Source of the DNA: Bacteroidales bacterium UBA6267
GTDB lineage: Bacteria; Bacteroidota; Bacteroidia; Bacteroidales; UBA1556
Direction: 5' to 3'
DNA length: 22,946 bases
Assembly: GCA_002440745.1 (NCBI GenBank)
Contig: DJVB01000027.1
Location: 1 to 22,946, forward strand
Shown piece by piece: positions 7,246-18,500 of this stretch (positions are counted from its first letter, which is position 1; each line of letters opens with the position of its first letter). The notes beneath the pieces were generated by a model that ran no database searches, was not told where the DNA came from, and was given only the letters and a program-made list of their open reading frames with translations. The translations under genes were made by a program, and so were the position numbers.

Positions 7246-8754
7246 TTAGAGTGTCTTTAAAATTGAATTAACCGCTTTTTTCTTTTGGCCATCGGTTGCA
7301 GGCTTAGCGTTTTCTTTAAGTTCCGCGACCTGTTTTTTAAGTTTTGCAGGCAATACTGCCAAAACTTTATCAGCAACTTCCTGATCCACATCCTGTAAAG
7401 CATAGTAGATTATTTCCGGCTTTAGCTCGGCTAATGCCTTTTTCAAACCGGATTTTGAAGCGTTTTGAATTGTAAAAGAAAACTCATCAGCAACCTCTTC
7501 TACCACTTCATGAGTTTGAATGTTAGTATTCTGATTTTCTGCATTTTGAGAAATATTACCAAGACTATTATACCATTCATTTACACGAATCTCAAAATCG
7601 GAAAACACGTTCATATAATTGATAAATGCCTCATAAGGGGAGCCATAAGGATTGAAATATTTATGTACATCGCCATCCGAAAACCATTTTGTACACATAT
7701 AATAGAAATGGTCGGAAGTCTGCAAATATTCCCAATCCTGAATCAGTCCGGGATCATTTATGGTATTAACCTTATGCTCAAGCTCATACAATTTACTAAA
7801 TGCTTCATCTTGCAATTCATTTCCAAGCCAAGCCGTTAAGTCGCGCTCCTCATCGGCCCAACTTATCGGATAAGGCACATGGATTGGGGCTACAGGTTGC
7901 AGCGTTGCCGAAACTTCGGAAGGAGTGTTGAAAGTAAAATTGGAATTTGCCAAAACCTGACCGGGCAATGCACGCATAAAATCAAAGATTCCGGTTGATT
8001 CCCACTGGTGCTCGCCGAAGGTTTCATAATCCATAAATAGATTAATCACCTCTTCTTTGGAGTCGATGGAATTAAGCCAACCAACAAATTTCTCCGTTGT
8101 AAGCGGCCATCCTTCCCAACTTTGTTGTGAAAAACGGAAAGCGATATCGTCGCTCAATTGAAAATTCTTTAGCAACATTTTCAGCCGAGGATTGATAGCG
8201 TTAGTATATAAATAGTTAGGAGATTTCCATCCCAAAATATGCTTTGCACCTTCAGTAAGCATGGTATTGAAACCCATATCAGCTACCATTGCGCCAATCT
8301 GGTCGGAGTAGATAAGCTCCGTATTTCGGAAAGTAGTTGGCTTTACGTTGAAAAGCTCCATAATTTTTTGCTGATGCTTACCAACCTGTCTTTGAAACTC
8401 ATGTTTGCTTTTCAGTGCAGAAAGAGAGTGAGTGTAAGTTTCGGAGAGAAACTCCACTGATCCCGTTTCAGCTAAGCGGCGAAAACTATCGATAACTTCG
8501 GGGGTATATTGTAAAAACTGATCGAGAGCCGTTCCGGAAACCGAAAAGGCCACTTTAAAGTTTTGTCCATACTCTTGAATCAAATCCAAAAGCAACTGAT
8601 TCATAGGAAGATAACACTTATCAGCCACCCTACGTGCAATATAGGCATTTTGGTAATCATCATAATAATAATGGTCTTTTCCAATATCAAAAAACCGATA
8701 TCTTTTCAACCTATAAGGCTGATGCACTTGAAAATAGAAACAAATTGATCTCAT
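7246..8754 (-). CDS. GH57 family alpha-amylase / glycogen branching-type glycoside hydrolase with extra C-terminal domain
   Basis: A 502-aa cytoplasmic protein without signal peptide. The GH57 conserved regions are visible: FYFQVHQPY (H11) at the start, SVEFLSETYTHS at 99-110, RNTELIYSD at 143-151 with probable nucleophile E146, and FMDYETFGEH at 240-249 with probable acid/base D242. GH57 includes alpha-amylases, 4-alpha-glucanotransferases and branching enzymes. No GH13 branching enzyme lies in this operon, so a branching or transglycosylase role is possible; this is inference. The gene begins 10 nt after the GT4 stop. Residues 425-502 form an added alpha-helical tail with no link to GH57 catalysis; from about 443 it recalls the FliG C-terminal fold pattern (see findings). 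Confidence 0.9.
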   Translation of the reverse strand: MRSICFYFQVHQPYRLKRYRFFDIGKDHYYYDDYQNAYIARRVADKCYLPMNQLLLDLIQEYGQNFKVAFSVSGTALDQFLQYTPEVIDSFRRLAETGSVEFLSETYTHSLSALKSKHEFQRQVGKHQQKIMELFNVKPTTFRNTELIYSDQIGAMVADMGFNTMLTEGAKHILGWKSPNYLYTNAINPRLKMLLKNFQLSDDIAFRFSQQSWEGWPLTTEKFVGWLNSIDSKEEVINLFMDYETFGEHQWESTGIFDFMRALPGQVLANSNFTFNTPSEVSATLQPVAPIHVPYPISWADEERDLTAWLGNELQDEAFSKLYELEHKVNTINDPGLIQDWEYLQTSDHFYYMCTKWFSDGDVHKYFNPYGSPYEAFINYMNVFSDFEIRVNEWYNSLGNISQNAENQNTNIQTHEVVEEVADEFSFTIQNASKSGLKKALAELKPEIIYYALQDVDQEVADKVLAVLPAKLKKQVAELKENAKPATDGQKKKAVNSILKTL

Positions 8755-8764
8755 ATCTTAAAAT

Positions 8765-10045
8765 TTAATTATTTACAACAGAAAAATAAACATCCAATAC
8801 TTTTGCGGCAGCGTAATCCCATTTCATAGCTTCCACTTCTTTTTTGCCAAGAGCTACAAACATTTTCGACAAACCTTCATAATGAAGAAGGCCATAAATG
8901 GAGTCGGCGAGAGCATCTATATCCCAAAAATCGGTTTTAAGGGCATAATGCAATATTTCGGAGACACCACTCTGTTTTGAAATAACCACAGGAACATTGG
9001 AGCTAATAGCTTCTAAGGGAGAAATCCCAAAAGGTTCTGAAACAGAAGGCATTACATAAACATCACTTAAGGCAAACATTTGATCCACTTCGGCACCTTG
9101 TAAAAAGCCTGTAAAGTGAAATCTATTGGCAATACCAAGAGCAGCAACACGTTTTATCATTTTGTTGAGCATATCTCCCGATCCGGCCATAACAAAACGC
9201 ACATTTTTATCCTTTTTGAGTACTTTATTAGCTGCCTCAATAAAGTAGTCGGGACCTTTTTGAAAGGTAATTCTTCCCAGAAAAGTAACCGTTTTTTCTT
9301 TAACGCCACGTTCCAAACCGTAGTAATCCGATTTGTCGGAGGGCTCAACGGCATTATGGATTGTCACCACTTTATCGGGATGAATTCCATAGCGATTGAT
9401 TACAACATTTCTGGTTAAATTACTGACAGCTATAACTTTATTGGCCATTTCCATTCCACGGCGTTCGATGTCATAAACCGTTTGATTCACATTTTCGCCG
9501 GAGCGGTCAAATTCAGTGGCATGAATATGAACAACCAATGGTTTTTGGATAGCTTTTGAAGCAGCAATACCGGCCTCGTAAGCGAGCCAGTCGTGAGCAT
9601 GAATTACGTCATAATCGCCTTGAGCAGCAATTTGAGCAGCAACGAGCGCATAACGTTTCACCTCCTCCATTAAGTTTTGTCCGTATTTTCCTGAAAATTT
9701 GTAATTTGCAGAAAATACCGACTCATTTATCTCGCTGTGATGAATGCGAGCGCGAGTAATTCGATAGAACTCCTCATCAGAAACATAAGGAATCAAAATA
9801 CTGTCGATTTCAATATAGTTCAACTGATCCCAATATTCTTTAAATACCTGATTACGAACGTCTATCGTAACATCAGAGGCGTTAACTAAGCGAACATCTT
9901 TGGATTCATCGCCATAAGCTTTGGGAACAACGAAAGTAACCTCGGCCCCATTATTTAAAAGCCCCTTTGTCAGACCAAAACAAGCCGTACCAAGCCCGCC
10001 GGTGATATGGGGCGGAAATTCCCAACCAAACATCAATACTTTCAT
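8765..10045 (-). CDS. GT4 family glycosyltransferase, glycogen synthase-like
   Basis: A 426-aa GT-B glycosyltransferase. The N-terminus MKVLMFGWEFPPHITGGLGTA has the glycine-rich donor/acceptor loop of bacterial glycogen synthase relatives. HAHDW at 149-153 carries the conserved His. The C-terminal half has LGRITFQKG (R258, K263) and the E-x7-E motif SEPFGISPLEA (E337, E345), all expected for an active retaining GT4 enzyme. It starts 3 nt after the debranching-enzyme stop, so the two are probably translationally coupled. Context makes alpha-glucan chain elongation or priming from ADP- or UDP-glucose the best guess. Because the next-but-one gene already contains a GT3 synthase, this may be a primer-making or maltose-1-phosphate-type enzyme; the sequence alone does not decide. 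Confidence 0.88.
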   Translation of the reverse strand: MKVLMFGWEFPPHITGGLGTACFGLTKGLLNNGAEVTFVVPKAYGDESKDVRLVNASDVTIDVRNQVFKEYWDQLNYIEIDSILIPYVSDEEFYRITRARIHHSEINESVFSANYKFSGKYGQNLMEEVKRYALVAAQIAAQGDYDVIHAHDWLAYEAGIAASKAIQKPLVVHIHATEFDRSGENVNQTVYDIERRGMEMANKVIAVSNLTRNVVINRYGIHPDKVVTIHNAVEPSDKSDYYGLERGVKEKTVTFLGRITFQKGPDYFIEAANKVLKKDKNVRFVMAGSGDMLNKMIKRVAALGIANRFHFTGFLQGAEVDQMFALSDVYVMPSVSEPFGISPLEAISSNVPVVISKQSGVSEILHYALKTDFWDIDALADSIYGLLHYEGLSKMFVALGKKEVEAMKWDYAAAKVLDVYFSVVNN

Positions 10046-10048
10046 ATC

Positions 10049-12004
10049 TTAATTCTCTTTTAAATATTCGTTAATCAAATGATTGGCTCTAAGTATTTCG
10101 GCAACAGACCACGCTTGCGAAATGCAACCCCGTGGAGTATGTGGTGGATCGCCGTCATAGATTTCGGAAACTGTCCCAATGCCATGTTCCATCATAGTTT
10201 CCTCAAATTTTTCGATATACCATTGCATTTTTCTAAGACCTGATTTTCCATGAACTTTGAGGTAACCTTCAACAAAATGTCCAAAGAGCCAAGGCCAAAC
10301 TGTGCCCTGATGATAAGCCAAATCGCGTTCAGCTTGATTTCCCTCACAAACACCTTTATAGTTAGGATTTCGCGGAGATAAAGTTCTAAGTCCACGCTCA
10401 GTAAGGAGATTCTCGGCTGTAGTCTTCAAAATCAACTGGCGGATTTTCAGGCTGATAGGACTATAAGGTAATGAAGTTGCGATTACCATATTTGGACGTA
10501 TAGACCAATCTTTATAATCACCATCCACATAGTCGGCCAAGTAACCGCGATCTTTATCCCAGAAAGTTTCCTTAAAGCTTTTTGAAATGAGTTCAGGTAA
10601 ATTATGAATTTTTCCCACTAATTCAGAATCTTCAAATTTATTAGCCAATTCAAGCGCAAAAGAAACTGCATTATACCATAGAGCGTTAACTTCCACAGCA
10701 AAACCGGTGCGAGGAGTAACAGGTTTTCCTGCCACAACAGCATCCATCCAAGTGAGTGCAAGACCCGCATTTCCGGCAAAAAGAAGTCCGTTTTCAGCTT
10801 TGTGAATATTATATTCCGTACCCTCGATATAACCGGTAATTACAGCTTTAATGGCATTATACCAAGATTTTTTAAGGGATTTTATGTCGTTATTTTTCAG
10901 GTAAAATTGCTGTACTGCCCACACAAACCATAGCGGCGCATCGACAGAGGAGTAGTTTGTAACCTGTTGATTGTGAACATTAAAAAACAGCGGCCCCTTC
11001 ATGGTTGTTATCATCGTATCGAGGACTTTTCCATAAAGTTTATCATCGTCGAAGGCAAGGGACAAACCCGGAAGTGAGATAAAAGTATCGCGCCCCCAGT
11101 AGCCAAACCAAGGATAACCTGCAACCACATAAACTTTTTTATCATCCTGAAGACGGATAAATTGTTGGGCAGCATTTTTCAAGCAGTTTTCGAAAGAGTT
11201 ACGAGGAATCCGACCAGCTACTTCCTTATCAAACATTTTTTTCAGAGATGCAGGTTTTATTTCATCCAAACCGGCGCTTAAGATAACCGATTCCCCTTTT
11301 TTCATCTGGAACTCGAAATATCCGGGAACAAATAAGTCTTCCTGAAACTCGTATCCACGGCGCTGTTCTTCAACATATTCGATATTATAATACCAATCAG
11401 GCACATGGATATAATCCACTTTTTTGGAGAACTGCATCATTAAGTTGGAATAACCCTGATACATTTTGAAACTTACCCCATTTGGTATATCTTTAAATTT
11501 TTTGTCGGCCCACTCATTAGCTTTGCTAAGAAAGTGGCGCTGGCGAAAAGCCAAATAAGGCTTTAGGCGAATGGTCGTTGGGGAGTGACAATCTTCGAGC
11601 GTGTATTTCATTAAAACACGGTCGGCATCGCGAGAAAAAATTATTTCCTCAGAAAAAACCACACCACCTACCCGATAAACAATGCGCGGGATTGGGTCGC
11701 TATGCAACTCCCTAACATATTTATGGCCTTTAGGTATAAAAACACTGCCTGGATACTGATGTAATCCAAGATTGAACTCCGAATTATGTTGAATAATTGT
11801 GGCATCAACCGAAGAAAGCATCACATGAAGCTCGTCATCAATGGCAGGTTGTGGTGTCACTAAAAGACCATGATATTTGCGCGTATTACAAAAAATCAAG
11901 GATGAACTTGCGTAGGCTCCGCGGCGGTTTGATCGCAGAAACTCCTTGTCGAGAGAGTAGGATAAGTTGATTAATTTCTCTTTATCAAACTGAATATATT
12001 CCAT
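10049..12004 (-). CDS. Glycogen debranching enzyme (amylo-alpha-1,6-glucosidase, GH133-type)
   Basis: A 651-aa protein, first gene of the glycogen operon. The N-terminal domain (about 1-270) has the bacterial debranching signature FLRSNRRGAYASSSL and RKYHGLLV (43-50), typical of the GDE N-terminal beta-sandwich. The C-terminal (alpha/alpha)6-barrel domain has GYPWFGYWGRDTFISLPG (296-313, D306), HQGTVWPW (565-572) and SEIYDGDPPHTPRG (613-626, E614), as in amylo-alpha-1,6-glucosidases. It should hydrolyse the alpha-1,6-linked glucosyl branch stubs left after phosphorolysis, working with the GT35 domain downstream. There is no signal peptide, so it is cytoplasmic. A consensus promoter lies ~50 bp upstream of the ATG. 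No truncation or frameshift seen. Confidence 0.93.
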   Translation of the reverse strand: MEYIQFDKEKLINLSYSLDKEFLRSNRRGAYASSSLIFCNTRKYHGLLVTPQPAIDDELHVMLSSVDATIIQHNSEFNLGLHQYPGSVFIPKGHKYVRELHSDPIPRIVYRVGGVVFSEEIIFSRDADRVLMKYTLEDCHSPTTIRLKPYLAFRQRHFLSKANEWADKKFKDIPNGVSFKMYQGYSNLMMQFSKKVDYIHVPDWYYNIEYVEEQRRGYEFQEDLFVPGYFEFQMKKGESVILSAGLDEIKPASLKKMFDKEVAGRIPRNSFENCLKNAAQQFIRLQDDKKVYVVAGYPWFGYWGRDTFISLPGLSLAFDDDKLYGKVLDTMITTMKGPLFFNVHNQQVTNYSSVDAPLWFVWAVQQFYLKNNDIKSLKKSWYNAIKAVITGYIEGTEYNIHKAENGLLFAGNAGLALTWMDAVVAGKPVTPRTGFAVEVNALWYNAVSFALELANKFEDSELVGKIHNLPELISKSFKETFWDKDRGYLADYVDGDYKDWSIRPNMVIATSLPYSPISLKIRQLILKTTAENLLTERGLRTLSPRNPNYKGVCEGNQAERDLAYHQGTVWPWLFGHFVEGYLKVHGKSGLRKMQWYIEKFEETMMEHGIGTVSEIYDGDPPHTPRGCISQAWSVAEILRANHLINEYLKEN

Positions 12005-12052
12005 AGAATTCTAATTTGTTCGTTTGCTTAATTTCAATTTAAATTGGGGCTG

Positions 12053-12082
12053 CAAAAATACAATTGTTTGTCTGCTTGCAAA
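12053..12082 (-). promoter_or_regulatory. Promoter of the glycogen operon (TTTG - 18 nt - TATTTTTG)
   Basis: Read on the minus strand, TTTG (12082-12079) and TATTTTTG (12060-12053) are full matches to the Bacteroidota -33 (TTTG) and -7 (TAnnTTTG) elements at an 18-nt spacing. The start site would be near 12047, about 40 nt before the debranching-enzyme ATG. Confidence 0.7.
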
Positions 12083-12379
12083 TCAATTTTAGGATACTTA
12101 ACATTTAAATAATAGTGTTATTATCAACAGGTTAAACACAACTTGATTCACCCCTTTAAGACGTTACCAAAGTAATACATATTTCGATACAACAACACTA
12201 TTCAATTTTTTTAAAGATTTAATTTGAAATAATGATTGGCCTTTAACTTCAAAACAAATAAAATCTCTGTGAATACATTATAATTTGTATTACAGAAACA
12301 AGCATAAATAGCATTCCTAAATTGGGAAATACAAAAATTTATTTGGCATAAACCATAACCTAATTCGTTTATTGAAAAT

Positions 12380-12387
12380 TATTTTTG
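12380..12387 (+). promoter_or_regulatory. Possible -7 element TATTTTTG of the PKD giant gene
   Basis: TATTTTTG matches TAnnTTTG, but no TTG/TTTG sits at a suitable distance upstream and the DNA is very AT-rich, so chance is a real alternative. It would give a leader of about 150 nt. Confidence 0.35.
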
Positions 12388-12470
12388 ATATTTGAGAAAA
12401 ACCTAAAACAGTTTATAATTCTGTTTTTCAATATTTTAAAATCAAACAATTATATAAATACTAAAATAAT

Positions 12471-12487
12471 AATCTAATTATTAGATT
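12471..12487. promoter_or_regulatory. Perfect 17-bp palindrome AATCTAAT-T-ATTAGATT upstream of the giant gene
   Basis: 8-bp arms around one central base, ending 58 bp before the likely ATG at 12546, with TTT running on into CTTGTTTTT. It could be a dimeric regulator's operator, or a 7-bp hairpin with 3-nt loop and T-run acting in the 5' leader. In DNA this AT-rich it may also be accidental. Confidence 0.35.
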
Positions 12488-12545
12488 TTTCTTGTTTTTA
12501 GAAAATACCACTTATAGATTTGCTCAACAATATACAGCCAGAGCC

Positions 12546-15500
12546 ATGAAATATTTATACAACAACGCATCCCGTTTGAGATTAAGATGCACTAAGTTTA
12601 AGACCTTTATTCTAATTTTAACCCTTGTTTGCGGGATTGGCACTCAAGTTAAAGGTCAAATTTATTCGCCCGATACCGTTTCGATAGGCGCAAGTTTTAC
12701 TGTAAGTCATAACCAAACCAATGTAGTTAGTCAGAATTGGGATTTTGGAGATGGAATCACCGGAACAAACCCCACTGTATTGCATAGTTATTCATCAAGT
12801 CCTTGCGGCTATTCTTCAAAAACCATAACTCTGTCTATTATCGACAGCAATTCAACCAACCATCAGTATCAAAAAACGGTTGTGATTAAAAACATCGTTA
12901 GTCAACCCATTTTGGCTGATACGGATCCGATTACACCATTTAGCAACTGTGATAACAGTCCCAGCTTAAGCAATCCAAACTTCACTATAAGCCTAAACAA
13001 CAACACATTAGAAAAAGCAGGAATAATTTATTATTTGGTTAGTTGGGGAGATAATTCAGCCGTTGACACCGTATATAATTCTTCATATCCAATCACACAC
13101 ACCTATCAAAACTTAGGATTATTTCAGTTGTCAATTACCGCATTTAATGCTTTTGGATGTTCGAATACAGCCACCTATCCCATTGCAAATCAGAGCAATC
13201 CCGCTGTTGGATTAAGTAGTTTGGGAAGCACACAAGGTTGCGCGCCTCAAGAGTTTACTTTTATCTTGTCACAATATCAGAGCAATAGCCCGGGCACATA
13301 TTATGTATGGAATTTCGGAGACGGAAGTCCACAAATTACGTGGAACTATAACACACCTTATATAAATGACTCCATAAAACATATTTTTCAAGCCACCTCT
13401 TGTCAGAATGGAGGCAATTCTTTTACGGTAAGCGTAACCGCATATAATTATTGCGATCAGACAACCGCAACTGTCAGTAATATAAGAATTTATACCAGTC
13501 CTGTTGCTCAGTTTACACCCTCGTCAACAACAGGTTGCAAAAACAACCCGATAAGTTTCAACAATCAGACATTGAGCGGTTTTGGTTATAATTGTAATGG
13601 CAACGCCAGTTTTTTATGGGATTTTGGAGACGGCTCGATTTCCACCCAAACTAATCCACAACACAGCTACAATGCAACAGGCACTTACACCGTAGTTTTG
13701 ACCGCCAGCAATGGAGTTTGTGGCATTTCGACTGATACAGCAACCATCATCATCAACGAAACCCCGAAAGCCAAGTTTGCCAATATCGCCACAAATTCTT
13801 GTGACACATTAACCATCTTTCCACAAAATCTTAGCACCGGAGGAAATCTAAGTTATAAATGGATTATTAGTCCAACAACAGGCTGGGCCTTTCAAAACTC
13901 AACAAATAAGTATAGTGCAAACCCAACAATTAAATTCAACCAAAAAGGCATTTACACCGTAAAACTCAGAGCAACAAACAACTGCGGTTATGACGACACC
14001 ATAGTTGTAATTAAAATCAAGTCGAAACCGGAAATCCAGCTAAGCAGTTTACAGAATTTCTGCGGTTCAGGTTCAGTAAGTCCTTCGGCAGTTGTTGACA
14101 GCAATTACGCGAATATCACTTCTTATCAGTGGAATTTTGGCAATGGAAATCCGGCAACAAGCAATAATTTAAATGCAGGATTAGTAAACTACAATAATTC
14201 CGGAATTGAAACTATTTACCTTTCTGTTAGCAATATCTGCGGAACAACCACCGATTCGACACAATTTGAAATTTATGCTTTACCTCAAATTTCGGCAATT
14301 ACCACAAATCCGGCAATCTGCAAATACGACAGCACTACATTACAAGCTTCGGGAGCTCAGAGTTATATTTGGAAAGACATGAACAATAACACTTTTTCTA
14401 TCAACAGTTCAGTAAATATTTCGCCAAGCAACTCACAGAGTTATGTAGTTTCGGGAACAGATACACACGGATGCATAAACTACGACACCATTTCCATACA
14501 GGTTTATAATCTACCACAAATCAGCTTAAACAGTTCACAAAATGCCATTTGCATTGGAGACACAGTTCAACTCATGGTCAGTGGAGCTCAAAATTATAAC
14601 TGGTTAAGCAACAGCGTAAATATTGGTCAAGGAGCCAATATTCAGCACTACCCTAACCAAAGCAGTTGGGTAAAAGTGATTGCAACCGACACCAATGGAT
14701 GCGTGTCAGAGGACAGCACTCAAATTCAGGTTTACACACCTCCTACCCTTTCCATAAGTACTACAAATCCAATGATTTGCGAAAACGACAGCGTTCAGAT
14801 TCAAATCAACGGAGCACAAAATATCAACATCACTCCATCTGTCAATTTTAGTGGAACAAACTATAATTTCAAGCCCAATACCACCACAATTTACCAAATA
14901 AATGCTTATGATTTAGCGGGTTGCACCACAGATACCACTCTGACTATAACAGTTGAGAAACTTCCGATTCTCTCCATCAGTCAAAGTGCCAACGAAATTT
15001 GTAATGGGGACAGCATTAGTTTTTCCGCCACAGGAGCTACTAATTTTCAGTGGATTAGCAATGGTCAAAGTATTTCCAATCAATCATTTTTAAATTTACA
15101 ACCTCAAAACACCTCATCCATAATTCTCAAAGGAATATCTTCCAATGGTTGTATTAATTTTGACACAGCATCATTTATCGTTCATAGTTTACCAAATGTT
15201 CAAATAAACAGCACTGCAAATGGTATATGCAAAGGAAAATCTATCAGCTTAACTGCCTCAGGAGCTAACACTTATCAATGGTTCAAGAATGGAAATAGTG
15301 TTTCCCAAAATGTGAGTCTGACAGATACATTGTTCTCCACTACAAGCTACAAACTTACCGGTATTGATAGCAACGGATGTTCAAATATGGCAACAAAACA
15401 TATTACAGTTCATCAACCTCCTGTTTTGCAAGTTAGTGTATCAAGTCAAGAAATTTGTGTGGGTGACTCAATTTCAGTACAATTGAATGGAGCAGCATTT

Positions 15501-18500
15501 TTCAAAATGAATAACCAAAATATTAGTTCCACAACCATTTTAAAACCAACGCAAAATACCATATATCAGTTTGTTGGAAGCAATGCATACAATTGCAGCG
15601 ACAGTTTAACCATGTTGATAAAAGTGAATCCGCTACCACAAATTAATGCCACTGCTTCACCCAATAATATTTGTTTAGGATTATCATCACAGCTAAGCGC
15701 AAATGGGGGCCAAACCTATTTTTGGATACCTGCTTCCGGTTTAAGCAATCAATCCGGCGCTCAAACTGTTGCAACACCGAGTCAATCAACTGATTATATC
15801 GTTACCGGAATTGACAGCAACGGTTGCAAAAATCGGGATACAGTCAGCATTTTTGTAAGCAATCAGTTAAACTTGCAAGTTGCGGCAATAAATCCAAATG
15901 TATGTTTGGGTGACACTGCCATTTTATATGCAACCGGAGCGCAAACCTATAACTGGAGTGGCGGGGGAAATTTACTAAACACCATAGGCGATACGTTAAA
16001 AGCTGTGCCATCTACAAATACTTCCTATATTGTTACGGGAATGGATTCCATGGGTTGTATTTCAACAAAAAGCCTAAATATCAATAGTTTAGCACTTCCA
16101 AATATTATTATAAGCACATCGAGCAATGCCGTTTGTCCTGGAGATTCGATTTTAGTTTCGGCAAACGGAGCATCATCATTTATTTGGAATATCAACAATT
16201 CCTCTGGAGCACAGAGTCCGTTTTCTGGAAATAATTTCTACCATAAACCTACATCAAATACAACCTTTCAAGTTACAGGAATTGATGTAAATCAATGCAA
16301 ATCAACCACCTCTACCCAAATAAGCTATCTTTCAAAACCAACAATTCAGCTACAGACCAATGATTCGATTATTTGTCAAGGAAGTCAATCCATTATAACA
16401 GCCTCGGGTGCTCAAAACTATCAATGGGTAGCCTCACCATTTATTTCTCAGACTAACCAACCCACAGCAGTTGTAAACCCTTTAAATTCAAGTTGGTTCT
16501 TTGTAACCGGTCAAGGTTCAAACGGCTGTTTTAATAATGACTCCATTTATATCGAGGTTTTAGCAAAACCAACCATTTCTACAAATTTGGCAACCCAAAG
16601 TATATGTAGTGGCGATTCAGCGACACTGTCCATTATCGGAAACGGACAAACCACTTGGTATCCATTTTTAGGTTTGAATAAAAACACAGGAAATATCGTC
16701 AAAGCCAGTCCGTTAAGCAATCAAGTTTATACTGCCCAACTGATTGACAGCAATGGATGCATGAACTCCATAAACCTTCAACTAACCGTGAATCCACTTC
16801 CGGTTGCAGCATTCGATGCCGACTCCCTTGTTTGTAAAAACAGTTCGGTAAACTTTATCAATCAAAGCACAAATACCGTTAATTATAGTTGGAATTTTGG
16901 CGACTCAACCGGCTCAAACCTTCAAAACCCAAGTCATAATTATGCCTATACAGGATTTGTAGAAGCCAGTTTGATTGCCATCAGCGGAAATAACTGCTTA
17001 GACACCATCAAGAAAGTTATTCATATAATTGACGCACCACAAGCAAACTTTGCAACCTATCCAACGGTTGGTTGCGCACCTTTGAGTGTGAACATCAACA
17101 ATCAATCACAATCCTATAGCGGAAGTCATTTTTGGAATTTTGGAAACGGGCAAAACTCAAATCAGAAAAATCCGGCGAATATCGTTTTCAATTCACCACA
17201 AGGACATGATACGAGTTATGTTATTCATCTGACAACAAGCAATATATGTGGAGTTTCAACCACAACAGACACAGTGATTGTGAACACCATACCAGTAGCC
17301 AATTTTGGTTTTATTACCAATACACAATGTTCGCCTGCAGTGGCCACTTTTGGAAATATCAGCAGCAGCAATACCAATACTTATTTCTGGGATTTAGGAG
17401 ACACTTCATATACCAATCAAGCTGTGCCAAATCCACATACCTATACAACGGGAAATACGCCGACAGATTTTCAAATAACCCTCACAGCATCAAATGGTTG
17501 TGGCTCAGACACAAGTGTAAAAACCTTGCATCTTAATCCAAACTATGTTCAGGCTCTATTTACACCCTCAACCATTCAAGCTTGTGCACCGGCCATCATC
17601 AATTTCTCCAATTTCTCCAATATCCAAACCGCAGCATCATGGACTTTTGGCGATGGAAATGTTTCTTCGATGATAAATCCAACCCATGTTTATTCCAATC
17701 CGGGCAGCTATCAAGTTTCGCTAATCGTAACGGACAATTGCGGCATCGACACAGCAATTACAACCATTCAAGTGGGCACACCTCCTGTGATGAATTTTAG
17801 CATGGCGAAAGATACTATCTGCCAGTTTGAACAAATACAGTTGACCAATTTGACTGCGAATGTTGCTAATTTGCAATGGAATTTTGGAGATGGCACCCAA
17901 TCCAATTTGGCAAGTTTATCCCATCAATTTCTGACCTCGGGAAATCTCACCATCACCCTAATTGGCGAAGCAATTAACACCCAATGTACAGATACAGTAA
18001 CAAAATCCATTGTCGTGTATCCTTCTGCACAAGCGGGAATCACAGTTAATAATCCGGATGGATGCTATCCTTTAAGCGTTCAATTTCAAAATACAACAAC
18101 AAATGGCCAGTATTATGAATGGGATTTTGATGATGGAAACAATAGTATCAGTTGTGAGCCCTCACATATTTTCTCGCAGCCGGGTAATTATAATGTGAAA
18201 CTCATTGCCAATAACTACTACAACTGCGCCGACACAACCTATACGATTATTAAGGCTTATCCACGCCCAACGGCAGCCTTCAGTTTTACTAATACAACTC
18301 CTTGCAGCTATCCGGCTCAGATTCAATTCACTAACACCTCAACCGGAGCAAATGGATACTATTGGGATTTTGATAATTCAGACAGCTCGAAGTTAAAAAA
18401 CCCGTTGATTCAATACGCCAATCCAGGAACATATAACCCATATTTGATAGCAACGAATACCTATAACTGCACTGATACTGCAGAACTAACTTTCGATCTG

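Larger units (their letters stand above)
12005..12545. other. AT-rich divergent intergenic region between the glycogen operon and the PKD giant gene
   Basis: About 540 bp without a credible gene. It carries the minus-strand glycogen promoter (12053-12082), a plus-strand -7-like site (12380-12387) and a 17-bp palindrome (12471-12487) shortly before the giant gene. The middle part (about 12090-12370) shows only low-complexity AT-rich DNA to my reading. Confidence 0.7.

Noticed and set aside
7465..7839. 124-aa plus-strand frame opposite the GH57 gene
   Set aside because: Shadow of a conserved gene; hydrophobic, low-complexity translation without start context.
12492..12545. Upstream TTG start for the giant PKD protein
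   Set aside because: It adds 18 polar residues ahead of a typical signal peptide that begins at the ATG at 12546.
12546..12660. Lipoprotein signal (TLVCG) in the giant protein
   Set aside because: Val at -1 does not fit the lipobox and the protein ends in a type IX sorting domain; a standard signal peptide is more likely.
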